DNA from: UBA3537 sp965657165 | GTDB lineage: Bacteria > Bacteroidota > Bacteroidia > Flavobacteriales > Flavobacteriaceae | Assembly: GCA_965657165.1 (NCBI GenBank) | Contig: CBFHNG010000041.1 | Span: forward strand, 1 to 15,777 | Direction: 5' to 3' | DNA: 15,777 nt | Shown here: in pieces, positions 1-8,487 of the stretch | How the letters are laid out: each line of letters opens with the position of its first letter | How positions within the stretch are numbered: position 1 is the stretch's first letter | Made by a program: the position numbers and the translations under genes | Notes under the pieces: model-generated | What the model was told of the DNA's origin: nothing | Seen by the model: the letters and a program-made list of their open reading frames with translations, nothing else | Database searches by the model: none

Positions 1-6
1 TAGTCG

Positions 7-264
7 ATGAAATTGCCAGTCATTAAACATCTCAATAAATTCATTCAGGACAATGATGAAGATTATATCATTGAAACACTTGAAACCTTAGAAAATCTAA
101 CAGAAGTTCCAAGTTTAAAAGACGAAGAATTGGATGTTATTGGCGAGTTGATTTCGAATATGTATGGTGCTTTAGAAGTGCATAAAATGATCAAATCTGG
201 AACACCAGAAAAAGAAGCACTGAATGCGTTTATGAAACGGGTATTGGGGTCTATTGACAACTAA
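7..264 (+). CDS. Small conserved flavobacterial protein (DUF6952-like)
   Basis: An 85-residue soluble, acidic protein with no signal peptide or membrane segment. It looks fully helical, with a conserved-looking core around residues 36-62 (VPSLKDEELDVIGELISNMYG...). It resembles the small Bacteroidota family I know as DUF6952, often found beside peroxiredoxin or thioredoxin genes; this is recognition from memory and no biochemical role is known to me. The ATG lies three bases after a TAG at 1-3, which could be the stop of an upstream gene outside the window, so it may be the last gene of an operon. It is followed 16 bp later by a strong terminator. Confidence 0.8.
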   Translation: MKLPVIKHLNKFIQDNDEDYIIETLETLENLTEVPSLKDEELDVIGELISNMYGALEVHKMIKSGTPEKEALNAFMKRVLGSIDN

Positions 265-280
265 CTCTACGCTTTAGTAT

Positions 281-319
281 AAAAAACCCACCCTGAAACA
301 AGTTCAGGGTGGGTTTTTT
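281..319. terminator. Bidirectional rho-independent terminator
   Basis: A perfect 17-bp stem pairs 281-297 with 303-319 around the 5-nt loop ACAAG. The core is CCCACCCTGAA/TTCAGGGTGGG, flanked by six A on the left and seven T on the right. It therefore works in either direction and serves both the plus-strand gene ending at 264 and the minus-strand gene ending at 333, which converge on it. Confidence 0.93.
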
Positions 320-332
320 TGTATGCTATTCT

Positions 333-2714
333 TTATTTCTTTATAAACTTATGGGTTATAATTTCTCCATTTACATGTGCTTTTATGATATAAATTCCTT
401 TTCTTAAAAAGGATAAATCAAACTCCCTTTGACGTGTTGTATAAACCAAGCGTCCATAGTGATTAAATACTTCAACGTTTTGTGTTTGTTTGCTGTTTAA
501 ATTAAATTTGGAACGTGTACGTCCTTTGGGGTTTCTACACGTATGAGGTATAATTTTATATGTATCACGAGTTCTTGAGGATTTTTGTATTTTATATGTA
601 TCATTACATGGAGTTATATAATCGGGAGTAAAACTTCTATAAACAGTAGTTGTACCACAAACATTGGTCGCTGTTATTTTTGTATCGACAGACCAATTCA
701 TACAATTCCCATGGCCCAAGGCATGAAAACCATTTCCTGAAAAACTCCCATGACATCCTCCATTGGACGATAATGTCCTCCAAGAGGTTGATGTAATTCC
801 TTGTTGGTCAATATCGCTACCATTTTCTGCAATCATTCTAACTCTTACATAATTAAAATTAGATGTAATCACAAAACTAATTTTAGGTTTACCTATCCAA
901 ATTTGTTTGGTTATAGTACGCTGACCACACCCTGCTCTACTTAAAAAAGCCCTAAGGGTAACCATTCCACTTGCATTTGAATTTGTTGGTGTTAGTATAA
1001 CCGAGTTGCCATTTAGCGATAAATTTACCAAAGAATTTCCTTGGGTTATAGACCAATTTGGCGTTACTGACGAATTTATACTATAAGTACCTCCAGAATT
1101 GCAAAGATTATCGCTTCCTACAATTGAGGTGCTTTCACAAACAAATGAACAATCTTCAATTAGATTTGTTGCTTCATCCAGTTCATTCGCCAACCAATTA
1201 CCATTTCTTGGTTGAAATGAAATATGTTCATTATTAGTGGGGATATTGGGCATAAAATCGACAATAAAATTATCAAAACCGCTTGTAAGAGCAGGTTCAG
1301 GGGTAGTGCCACCAGAATAATTTTTTAGATAATCTGTTGGGTTTACATGGCCGTTATTTCGTTTGATATCCAAAGCACTAACCACAGGAATAAAGCCATA
1401 TCTTGGATTAACTACTGTACCACTTGGTAAGTATTGTTGGAAATCAAAAGGAATATTATCCACAATATCATAGTAGCCACCAGAGTAAGTATCAAATGGT
1501 AGATAGCCATTGGGAGCATTTTTAGTCCGCTCTGTGATGGTATGAGAAATAGGAATTAGCCACAGTAATTTCTTCTCATATCGCATCTTACCTCTGTAAA
1601 CTCTTCGGTTAGAATGATTTACAGCAGGATTTGCATGCAAATCAAAATCAAAGAAATACTTACTGGAACCCGGAAGTAAGCCTAGAAAGGTTAGTTCCAA
1701 ATCGTTTATTAATATTCCGGATATAGGAGTAGCAATCATGTGTAATAAATCTCCCCAAAACCCTGGATTATGTGTGTCGTGAAGATTGATAAATTTTGCC
1801 CTAGGGTCAAAACCATGGTCTACGGCACATTCATTACCGTTGCTAATAGCTATATTACGCGATTGACTTGGATACCCTACATTATCCAATTCTTGTTGCC
1901 AGGCATTGTGAACAGTCATTGTGGGGTTACTATTGCGATCTACATAATGGTAATTCATTTGCATTGCGGCAGGGGTGTCTTGTAAAGTTAAAACATTTGA
2001 AATTGACGGAAACGCAAAGTCCAAATTACCCAGACTCATTAATTCAATGAGGTTTAAAACAGTTGGGATTACAATTTCACCTAAACCATACAGAACAGGC
2101 GCAGCAGTATATTGATCATAGGCATGACGAGAAAAATATTGCAAACTCAAAGGAGTATTGGCCCCTTGCATGGGGGCGTCGTGTGCAACAAACAAGCGGA
2201 CATTGTGGGTTTCGCCGTTTTTTTCCATATTGGCCAAGGTGTAACGCCCAATTACGCCACCCATGCTTTGCCCCAACAATACATTGGGCTCGTTACCCAC
2301 TTTTTGACTATTGACCCAGTTTATAACTTCTTTAAGTACCAATGAATTTTCTTGTATGGCATCCGTACCATTGGTCCAATTGACGTAAATGATATCATAT
2401 GTTTGATTATTATTAGTTGGGTCAATCAGATCTCTAAGGTTGCTGCCTGCATTATTTATACTCCTATCAAAGCTTATCAAATCAGTATCTCCATATTCTT
2501 CTTCAGGGCTAATTACACTACCTGCATCAAAACCTTCAGCTACAATTAGAGGCCTTGTAATTTCCAATTGACCTGGTCTTAAATCAATTAACAAAGTTGC
2601 ACGATGGATTATAGAATTGTTTAGGTATATGGGTTGCTCTAAAAATTCAATATTCTGTGAAAATCCTAACAGAGAGATGAATAGTATATAAATGGTTGTT
2701 ATTTTAGTTTTCAT
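333..2714 (-). CDS. T9SS-secreted alpha/beta hydrolase (lipase-like)
   Basis: A 793-residue exported protein. Residues 1-19 form a signal peptide ending SLLGFSQ. The hydrolase domain starts near residue 55 with PLIVAEGFDAG and carries the nucleophile elbow GQSMGG at 148-153, so Ser150 is the likely nucleophile. H497 in NNEHISF is my candidate catalytic histidine. Residues about 525-700 are Cys- and Thr-rich and look like PKD/Ig-type beta domains. The last 48 residues (NVEVFNHYGRLVY... to ...HKFIKK) match a T9SS type A sorting domain, so the product is probably exported across the outer membrane and cell-attached or released. It is the last gene of the cluster, 11 bp after the lipoprotein gene. 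Fold and export are clear; the substrate (lipid or other ester) is unknown. The region just before the sorting domain (about 706-745) is unusually basic. Confidence 0.85.
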   Translation of the reverse strand: MKTKITTIYILFISLLGFSQNIEFLEQPIYLNNSIIHRATLLIDLRPGQLEITRPLIVAEGFDAGSVISPEEEYGDTDLISFDRSINNAGSNLRDLIDPTNNNQTYDIIYVNWTNGTDAIQENSLVLKEVINWVNSQKVGNEPNVLLGQSMGGVIGRYTLANMEKNGETHNVRLFVAHDAPMQGANTPLSLQYFSRHAYDQYTAAPVLYGLGEIVIPTVLNLIELMSLGNLDFAFPSISNVLTLQDTPAAMQMNYHYVDRNSNPTMTVHNAWQQELDNVGYPSQSRNIAISNGNECAVDHGFDPRAKFINLHDTHNPGFWGDLLHMIATPISGILINDLELTFLGLLPGSSKYFFDFDLHANPAVNHSNRRVYRGKMRYEKKLLWLIPISHTITERTKNAPNGYLPFDTYSGGYYDIVDNIPFDFQQYLPSGTVVNPRYGFIPVVSALDIKRNNGHVNPTDYLKNYSGGTTPEPALTSGFDNFIVDFMPNIPTNNEHISFQPRNGNWLANELDEATNLIEDCSFVCESTSIVGSDNLCNSGGTYSINSSVTPNWSITQGNSLVNLSLNGNSVILTPTNSNASGMVTLRAFLSRAGCGQRTITKQIWIGKPKISFVITSNFNYVRVRMIAENGSDIDQQGITSTSWRTLSSNGGCHGSFSGNGFHALGHGNCMNWSVDTKITATNVCGTTTVYRSFTPDYITPCNDTYKIQKSSRTRDTYKIIPHTCRNPKGRTRSKFNLNSKQTQNVEVFNHYGRLVYTTRQREFDLSFLRKGIYIIKAHVNGEIITHKFIKK

Positions 2715-2725
2715 ATAGTTTAATT

Positions 2726-3241
2726 TTATTGAGTGAATAGAGTGTCGAATCTACCATCACGAATTTCGATGATCTCACCAGTATAAGGATGAATGATATC
2801 GAATGTGAAAGTTCCAGATACAATATTATTAGTAAAGTCTAACTTGGTTATGGTCATCATACCAAGATTAGTATTGCAGGTAGTTGCATCCAACAACTGT
2901 CCTGTAAAGGCGACTTCACCATAGTAATTATTTGGTTCATTACAAGTAAGAATATATTCGACTCCTTGCTCTATTTCTGAGGCGTTCGAAGAAAGAATTA
3001 TCTGATCAAATACGTTATGATTTTCATCTTCTCCTCCAATCCCAAAGAAGTATTCTCCGTCTATAAATTGGTAGAAACAGTTAAAATTGCCACTTGTATC
3101 AATAAAAGCGTGTCCGTTTACATAGCAAGCAAAAGTGCCTGCTCCAGTTTGTGTGGCAGGCGGTAAGGCTTGTTTATTGTCGTCTTTACTGCAACTGCTA
3201 AGGGTTGTCAGCAATATGAATACTAAAAATGTTTTTTTCAT
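2726..3241 (-). CDS. DUF6252-like surface lipoprotein, intact copy
   Basis: A 171-residue lipoprotein. I chose the inner ATG at 3241 over an upstream ATG at 3274 because it gives a normal lipoprotein signal (MKKTFLVFILLTTLSSC). Cys17 is the lipidated residue and is followed by SKDD, which fits the K-(D/E)2 lipoprotein export signal known in flavobacteria for surface display. The C-terminal pattern IVSGTFTFDIIHPYTGE...IRDGRFD resembles the DUF6252 family, whose function is unknown. It is a clear paralogue of the gene at 4084-4607: both share the stretch from PPATQTGAGTFAC through NGHAFIDTSG and the ending RDGRFDTLFTQ. It starts 5 bp after the stop of the gene at 3247-4053. Confidence 0.85.
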   Translation of the reverse strand: MKKTFLVFILLTTLSSCSKDDNKQALPPATQTGAGTFACYVNGHAFIDTSGNFNCFYQFIDGEYFFGIGGEDENHNVFDQIILSSNASEIEQGVEYILTCNEPNNYYGEVAFTGQLLDATTCNTNLGMMTITKLDFTNNIVSGTFTFDIIHPYTGEIIEIRDGRFDTLFTQ

Positions 3242-3246
3242 AATTA

Positions 3247-4053
3247 TTAATTTATGTGCTTTCTTCTGCTCCATGGCTTTGTTGTAAAAGTTTGTTTTAT
3301 TATAATTTTTGTTTTGGAATATAAAACCCTACCATTGGTTAAGGTGGTTTTAAAAATCCAATCGTAGGTTCCGTTTTGTGTATAATTGGCAAACACTTTT
3401 TGACCAACCGTAAGGGTTCGATATCCTTTGCCGTCATTAAAATTGACTTGAATACGGTGTATGCTGTTTGGACTATTGCTCAATAACAAATTTTGAGGAA
3501 GTACCACGCCAAAATTTCTTTTATTATAGCTATTTACTGGTGGTGTAAAGGCAATAGTTTGTTTGGTTATATAAGGATTTTGCCAAACCCCTCTTCTGTA
3601 TTTGTCGTAGTATTTATTGTTATACACGCGTATTTTATTGTATCGTAGGGCATTGGGGTTTAGTTGCGCATATTTGTAAAATAGACCGCTAAGTACTAGC
3701 GTACTTTTTCGGGAGTGGTTATAGCTTTGGCGATGGGTTACCCAACGGCTTGCAATGTCTTCTAATTTAGGAAAATATTGCGTGCTATTGGTTACTTTAC
3801 CCATAAAGAGGGTTTTGTATATATTGCCTAGCACATTGGCGTCCACATAAGTGTTGTTGGTCAATGTACCATTGTATGCGGGGACATCAGTAAATTCCAT
3901 GGCATAGTCTAAAAGGACTTTGTATGGTACACGGTTTTTGTTTAATCCCTGAAAAATGGGGTTGACTTGATTTTTCCAGTTGTTGTTAATTTCGGTTTGT
4001 GCCTGTAGAGTGATAAAAGCAAAACAAATTAAAAGAATGGTTAGTTTTTTCAT
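3247..4053 (-). CDS. Secreted protein of unknown function, possible N-terminal half of a larger hydrolase
   Basis: A 268-residue protein with a signal peptide (MKKLTILLICFAFITLQAQ, cleavage near residue 19). The mature part is rich in Asn, Tyr and Thr, with no catalytic motif I recognise. The first half looks helical (VPYKVLLDYAMEFTDVPAYNG); the second half looks like beta strands (IHRIQVNFNDGKGYRTL, YDWIFKTTLTNGRVLYSKTKIIIK). It has no T9SS sorting domain, and its tail (PWSRRKHIN) is basic and looks out of character. Its final strand (NGRVLYSKTKIIIK) resembles the segment just before the hydrolase domain of the gene at 333-2714 (NNSIIHRATLLID). This suggests, as inference only, that it is the front part of a once longer protein. 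It sits between the two lipoprotein copies. Confidence 0.7.
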   Translation of the reverse strand: MKKLTILLICFAFITLQAQTEINNNWKNQVNPIFQGLNKNRVPYKVLLDYAMEFTDVPAYNGTLTNNTYVDANVLGNIYKTLFMGKVTNSTQYFPKLEDIASRWVTHRQSYNHSRKSTLVLSGLFYKYAQLNPNALRYNKIRVYNNKYYDKYRRGVWQNPYITKQTIAFTPPVNSYNKRNFGVVLPQNLLLSNSPNSIHRIQVNFNDGKGYRTLTVGQKVFANYTQNGTYDWIFKTTLTNGRVLYSKTKIIIKQTFTTKPWSRRKHIN

Positions 4054-4083
4054 GCTGTTTGAGTTTTAAGGTTAAGAATTGTT

Positions 4084-4607
4084 TTATTGAGTAAAAAGCG
4101 TATCGAAGCGTCCGTCTCTGATTTTGACCGTTTCACCTGTTACAGGGTGTTTAAGATCAAACCAAAAGGTGCCAGATACAATGTTTTTGTTTAAATCAAA
4201 TTTGGTAATGGTGAGTTCTCCTGTGTATTGAGAATTGGTAGAAACAAATTGATATGGATTATTCTCACTTGAAAAACCTCCCCCCCCCACATATTACCAT
4301 CTAAAATTTTTAAAAGACTGTATGTGTTTCCTTCATTTATTTCTTTTTTTTCTGTACCAAGAGTTATTGAAGTCAAATCCCCAACATCATCACGTCCTTG
4401 TATTCCAAAGAAGTATTCGCCATCAATAAGTTGGTAGTAACAATTAAAGTAGCCACCGCTGGTATCAATAAAAGCGTGTCCGTTTACATGACAAGCAAAA
4501 GTGCCCGCCCCGGTTTGTGTTGCAGGGGGTAGTGTTTCATTGTTGTCGTCTTTACTGCAACAACTAAGGGTTGCGAGTAGTGTTAGGAAAATTGTTGTTT
4601 TTTTCAT
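4084..4607 (-). pseudogene. DUF6252-like surface lipoprotein, frameshifted copy beside a G9 tract
   Basis: A paralogue of the lipoprotein at 2726-3241, broken by one frameshift. The ATG at 4607 gives a lipoprotein signal (MKKTTIFLTLLATLSCC) followed by SKDDNNE, and the first about 107 residues align with the intact copy. The reading frame then leaves the family at nine G (minus strand) at 4280-4288 and stops at 4191. The rest of the family sequence (TITKFDLNKNIVSGTFWFD...GRFDTLFTQ) continues in another frame to 4084. One extra G (ten) or two fewer (seven) would rejoin the halves. One extra T in the adjacent T5 run would also do so, and would keep the GEV seen in the intact copy. It may be a true pseudogene, a phase-variable gene or a sequencing error; the sequence alone cannot decide. 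Confidence 0.8.
4280..4288 (-). repeat. G9 homopolymer tract inside the lipoprotein gene
   Basis: Nine consecutive C on the plus strand (G on the coding strand) sit about 320 bp into the lipoprotein gene, next to a T5 run at 4272-4276. Tracts of this kind are prone to slippage, and this is the point where the reading frame is lost. Confidence 0.95.
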
Positions 4608-4633
4608 AGTATATATTAGGGTATTTTTATAAT

Positions 4634-5230
4634 CTATTTCCTTTGTCTTAATTTGCCAATCATATGACCAAAACCAATTCCAAAGTATGTTCTTTCTTTG
4701 TTTATTTTAAGCATTATGGAAATACTCAATCCATAGAATCTTGAAAAAGGAAATTCAATTTTTGGATTTATGATGACACTAACTGTATTATATTCATGAT
4801 ATTTCCATTTGTAATTATTTGCAAAAAATCCATTACTTTTCTCATATATTGTTGGCTCTTTAATTGTAGAATATCCTAAACCAATAGATAAATTTGCCCT
4901 TATCGTTGATTTAGGATTGAATGGATAAATTTTGCCAACGCAAATTTGATAGTTTTCTAGATTATCAAATGGGCCAACTAAGCCAAGTACAAACGCACTT
5001 AATATCCCTGAAGAATAATTTTTTGGGGTTGATTTTGCTCTTCTAATTAATCCTGAATATGAAAACCTAAAAGAGTATTTTTCTTTAAGTATAAAATTCA
5101 AACCTGCATCAATTCCAAAATAATTTCCGATTAATAAATCACCTGAAGTGTAAAATGTATTGCCCTTGTAATTTTGAGCTAGTGTGCAGTTAATGATTAA
5201 AACAAAGAAAGAGATAAATAGCTTTTTCAT
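4634..5230 (-). CDS. Predicted outer-membrane beta-barrel protein, unknown function
   Basis: A 198-residue protein with a signal peptide ending INCTLAQ near residue 19. The mature chain has repeated amphipathic strands (LLIGNYFGIDAGLNFIL, YSFRFSYSGLI, TIRANLSIGLGYSTI, TVSVIINPKIEFPF, YGLSISIMLKI, TYFGIGFGHMIG), the pattern of a small outer-membrane barrel. It ends in a basic GKLRQRK rather than the aromatic residue usual for barrels, which lowers certainty. I do not recognise a named family. It is the first gene of the minus-strand cluster and is divergent from ftsK; 26 bp separate it from the next lipoprotein gene. I found no convincing promoter motif upstream of it. Confidence 0.7.
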   Translation of the reverse strand: MKKLFISFFVLIINCTLAQNYKGNTFYTSGDLLIGNYFGIDAGLNFILKEKYSFRFSYSGLIRRAKSTPKNYSSGILSAFVLGLVGPFDNLENYQICVGKIYPFNPKSTIRANLSIGLGYSTIKEPTIYEKSNGFFANNYKWKYHEYNTVSVIINPKIEFPFSRFYGLSISIMLKINKERTYFGIGFGHMIGKLRQRK

Positions 5231-5450
5231 GGTGCTTTTGATTTTGGGGCTAACTTGGATTTAAAATTAAGATATAGCTTTTAAAAATTCAAAAAAATAA
5301 CATAAAAAGGGCTTTGTTTAACCTGTTGAAAATAGAGTTAGACAAAACAAGGTGTATTTGTTATTTAATATCAAAAATCGTAATAGAATGCTGTTATTTT
5401 TTATTTAAAACAAATTTTTATACCCTATTCAAATAAAGTTTATTAATTTG

Positions 5451-5458
5451 TATTTTTG
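5451..5458 (+). promoter_or_regulatory. Putative Bacteroidota -7 promoter element for ftsK
   Basis: TATTTTTG matches the TAnnTTTG -7 consensus and lies 20 bp before the ftsK ATG. No good TTTG -33 box is present at the usual spacing, so support is partial. The 248-bp gap between the divergent genes (5231-5478) is otherwise AT-rich with no other signal I can support. Confidence 0.45.
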
Positions 5459-5478
5459 TTTCCAACCACAAAAAACGT

Positions 5479-7839
5479 ATGACCAGAACAACGGGCCAAA
5501 AAAATAAGACATCAATCCTTCCAGAAATTACCCTAACCAACCCACAACGGCTTGTATTTGGTAGTTTTTTGGTGATTTTAGGCGTATTGGTTTTTATTTC
5601 TATTCTTTCGTATTTCTTTACAGGAAATAGCGATCAAAGTGCGCTTAATGGGTTTACAAACAGAGCCATACCAACCAACAATTGGCTGAGCAAAATTGGG
5701 GCTTGGATGAGTCATTTATTGGTTTTCAAAGGCTTTGGTATTGCATCATTTTTATTTTCGGGACTATTGGTTATTTCTGGTGTTAGCGTTTTGATGAACA
5801 CTTCTAAACAACGTTTATTTCGACATTGGATTTGGGGTACACTAATTATCATATGGTGTTCAATGACTCTTGGATATGTCTTTAAATCGCTACCCAACTT
5901 AGGCGGAACAATTGGCTATCAATTGAATTTATTTTTACAAGACTATATTGGCAAAATTGGGACTGCCCTGCTCCTGTTATTTGGGTTTATTTGTTATATC
6001 GCTATTCGATTTAAAGTTACACCACAGCAAATTGCAAAGCTTTTTTCAATTCAAAAAAAGCCCAAAACAGAAGGAACTTCTGTTGATGAAACTGTCAAAC
6101 ACACATTTGATGAGGATAAAGATGAAACTATTGAAAAAGAATCAACATCTTCGAGCTTTGAAGTACCATTAAAAAATTTAGAACCTACCATTCAAAACCA
6201 TTCGAGTATAACCAAAAAAGAAGAACCGCTTGAAACTCCCGATGAATCGGATGTAAAAATGGAAGTTACAGTGGCCAAAGAAGAAATTTCTGAAACCGAT
6301 AATTTGGCGACCAAATTAGTAGAAGATTTTGGTGAAGTTGACCCTAAGCTTGAGCTACCAAATTTTGTTTTTCCATCTTTAGAACTTCTAAAAAAATACG
6401 ATACCGAAGGCATAACTATTGATCAAGAGGAATTGGAAGACAATAAAAATAAAATTGTCGATACCCTCAATAATTACAAAATAGGCATTAGTAGCATCAA
6501 AGCAACGGTAGGCCCAACAGTTACGCTATATGAAATCATCCCCGAGGCCGGAATCCGTATATCAAAAATTAAAAACTTAGAAGATGATATCGCGCTTTCG
6601 CTTTCTGCTTTAGGGATACGTATTATTGCGCCCATCCCAGGGCGTGGCACCATTGGTATTGAAGTCCCCAATAAAAATGCCACCATCGTTTCTATGAACT
6701 CTGTAATTGCATCACAAAAGTTTCAAAAATCTGAAATGGAATTGCCTGTTGCGATGGGAAAAACAATTAGCAATGAAACCTTTGTTGTCGATTTAGCCAA
6801 AATGCCACACTTGCTTATGGCGGGGGCTACTGGTCAAGGAAAGTCTGTAGGGTTAAATGCAGTTTTAACTTCCCTACTCTACAAAAAACACCCTGCCGAA
6901 GTCAAATTTGTTTTGGTTGATCCTAAGAAAGTTGAGCTGACTTTATTCAATAAAATAGAGCGTCATTATTTGGCAAAACTCCCCGATTCGGAAGATGCCA
7001 TTATTACAGATAATACAAAAGTTATCAATACTTTAAATTCATTATGTATTGAAATGGATAACCGCTATGATTTGTTGAAGTCAGCATTTTGTAGAAATAT
7101 CAAAGAATATAATACAAAATTTAAAGCAAGAAAGTTAAACCCCAACGATGGACACAAGTTTTTGCCTTATATTGTTTTAGTCGTTGACGAGTTTGCGGAC
7201 TTGATCATGACGGCTGGTAAAGAAGTTGAAACCCCAATAGCACGATTAGCACAACTTGCAAGAGCGATTGGTATTCATTTGATTATTGCCACACAACGTC
7301 CGTCTGTAAATGTAATTACAGGAATTATCAAGGCCAACTTCCCTGCACGTATTGCTTTTAGAGTCACATCAAAAATTGATTCTCGAACGATTTTGGACAG
7401 CTCTGGAGCCGATCAATTGATTGGACGTGGGGATATGCTTTACACTCAAGGGAACGATTTGGTGCGGATTCAATGTGCTTTTGTGGATACACCAGAAGTT
7501 GAACGACTCACCGAATTTATTGGCTCACAAAAAGCATATGCAAGTGCCTATATTTTACCAGAATATATAAGTGAAGAATCTGGCACAAGTCTTGATATTA
7601 ATATCAATGACAGAGATAAACTTTTTCGTGAAGCTGCAGAAGTTATCGTAACTGCTCAACAAGGTTCGGCCTCATTATTACAACGAAAATTAAAATTAGG
7701 CTATAACCGTGCAGGACGACTAATAGATCAATTGGAAGCTGCTGGAATTGTAGGGCCATTTGAGGGTAGCAAGGCACGACAGGTTTTGGTCTCTGATTTA
7801 GTTGCATTAAATCAATTATTAGACAATGAAATTTCTTAA
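5479..7839 (+). CDS. ftsK: DNA translocase FtsK
   Basis: A 786-residue hexameric, ATP-driven DNA pump that acts at the division septum to clear and resolve sister chromosome termini. Four N-terminal membrane segments lie at about residues 25-47, 78-106, 117-135 and 158-177. A charged, low-complexity linker follows (about 185-300), then the motor: Walker A GATGQGKS at 449-456 (Lys455) and Walker B VLVVDEFAD with D570 and E571. The C-terminal winged-helix gamma domain, which reads orienting DNA sites, covers about 711-786 (SASLLQRKLKLGYNRAGRLIDQL). The length is normal for Bacteroidota FtsK, whose linker is short compared with that of E. coli. The last 14 bases overlap the lolA start, indicating co-transcription. 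Confidence 0.97.
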   Translation: MTRTTGQKNKTSILPEITLTNPQRLVFGSFLVILGVLVFISILSYFFTGNSDQSALNGFTNRAIPTNNWLSKIGAWMSHLLVFKGFGIASFLFSGLLVISGVSVLMNTSKQRLFRHWIWGTLIIIWCSMTLGYVFKSLPNLGGTIGYQLNLFLQDYIGKIGTALLLLFGFICYIAIRFKVTPQQIAKLFSIQKKPKTEGTSVDETVKHTFDEDKDETIEKESTSSSFEVPLKNLEPTIQNHSSITKKEEPLETPDESDVKMEVTVAKEEISETDNLATKLVEDFGEVDPKLELPNFVFPSLELLKKYDTEGITIDQEELEDNKNKIVDTLNNYKIGISSIKATVGPTVTLYEIIPEAGIRISKIKNLEDDIALSLSALGIRIIAPIPGRGTIGIEVPNKNATIVSMNSVIASQKFQKSEMELPVAMGKTISNETFVVDLAKMPHLLMAGATGQGKSVGLNAVLTSLLYKKHPAEVKFVLVDPKKVELTLFNKIERHYLAKLPDSEDAIITDNTKVINTLNSLCIEMDNRYDLLKSAFCRNIKEYNTKFKARKLNPNDGHKFLPYIVLVVDEFADLIMTAGKEVETPIARLAQLARAIGIHLIIATQRPSVNVITGIIKANFPARIAFRVTSKIDSRTILDSSGADQLIGRGDMLYTQGNDLVRIQCAFVDTPEVERLTEFIGSQKAYASAYILPEYISEESGTSLDININDRDKLFREAAEVIVTAQQGSASLLQRKLKLGYNRAGRLIDQLEAAGIVGPFEGSKARQVLVSDLVALNQLLDNEIS

Positions 7840-8479
7840 AATTAATTTTCTCCTTTTCGCTCTACTTTCGTTGAGCACAATTGTTGCACAAACCAAAGAC
7901 CCAAAAGCAAAACAGCTTTTGAGTGAAGTCAATGAAAAAGTAAACAGTTACGATAATATTGAGATTTCTTTTAAATATGTTTTAGAAAATGAATCTGAAA
8001 ATATCCGACAAGAAACAAAAGGAAAAGTCACATTAGAAGGAGACAAATATGTACTTGATATCCTTGGAATCCAACGCATTTTTGATGGAAAAACACTCTA
8101 CACCATCAGCTCAGAAGACGAAGAGGTTACAATTTCTAATGAAAACTCCGAAGAAGAAAATACAATTTCACCAAGTCAATTGTTTTCATTTTTTGAGTCG
8201 GGATACAACTATACGCTAGACATCATTCAAAATAAAATGGGGCGAAAAATACAATATATCAAACTCATACCTATTGATTCAGAGACTGAAATTAAATACG
8301 CTTTACTTGGAATTGATATCAACACAAAACACATCTATAATTTGATTGAAATAGGTGAAAATAATACCAAAACCACATTAAATGTGTTAGAATTCAACAC
8401 AAATACTCCTCTTCCCCAATCATTTTTTAACTTTGATGCCTCAAAATACAGTGATTATTACATCAATAATTTAGATTAG
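7826..8479 (+). CDS. lolA: Outer-membrane lipoprotein carrier protein LolA
   Basis: A 217-residue periplasmic protein with a signal peptide (MKFLKINFLLFALLSLSTIVAQ). The mature part starts KDPKAKQLLSEVNEKVNSYDNIEISFKYVL, the usual opening of LolA-like proteins, and continues as an antiparallel sheet (KGKVTLEGDKYVLDILG, RIFDGKTLYTIS, LFSFFESGY). LolA receives lipoproteins from the inner-membrane Lol transporter and carries them to the outer membrane; the binding residues cannot be checked by eye here. The ATG lies inside the end of ftsK (14-bp overlap), and the lpt permease follows 8 bp downstream, so the three genes are very likely translated from one message. Confidence 0.88.
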   Translation: MKFLKINFLLFALLSLSTIVAQTKDPKAKQLLSEVNEKVNSYDNIEISFKYVLENESENIRQETKGKVTLEGDKYVLDILGIQRIFDGKTLYTISSEDEEVTISNENSEEENTISPSQLFSFFESGYNYTLDIIQNKMGRKIQYIKLIPIDSETEIKYALLGIDINTKHIYNLIEIGENNTKTTLNVLEFNTNTPLPQSFFNFDASKYSDYYINNLD

Positions 8480-8487
8480 GGCCCGCA

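Noticed and set aside
1770..2549. Several plus-strand open frames inside the T9SS hydrolase gene
   Set aside because: They overlap one another and lie antisense to conserved hydrolase motifs; none has a signal or domain of its own.
3241..3274. Upstream ATG giving the intact lipoprotein 11 extra residues
   Set aside because: It would put a charged segment (MEQKKAHKLII) before the signal peptide and overlap the preceding gene; the inner ATG gives a normal lipoprotein signal like that of the paralogue.
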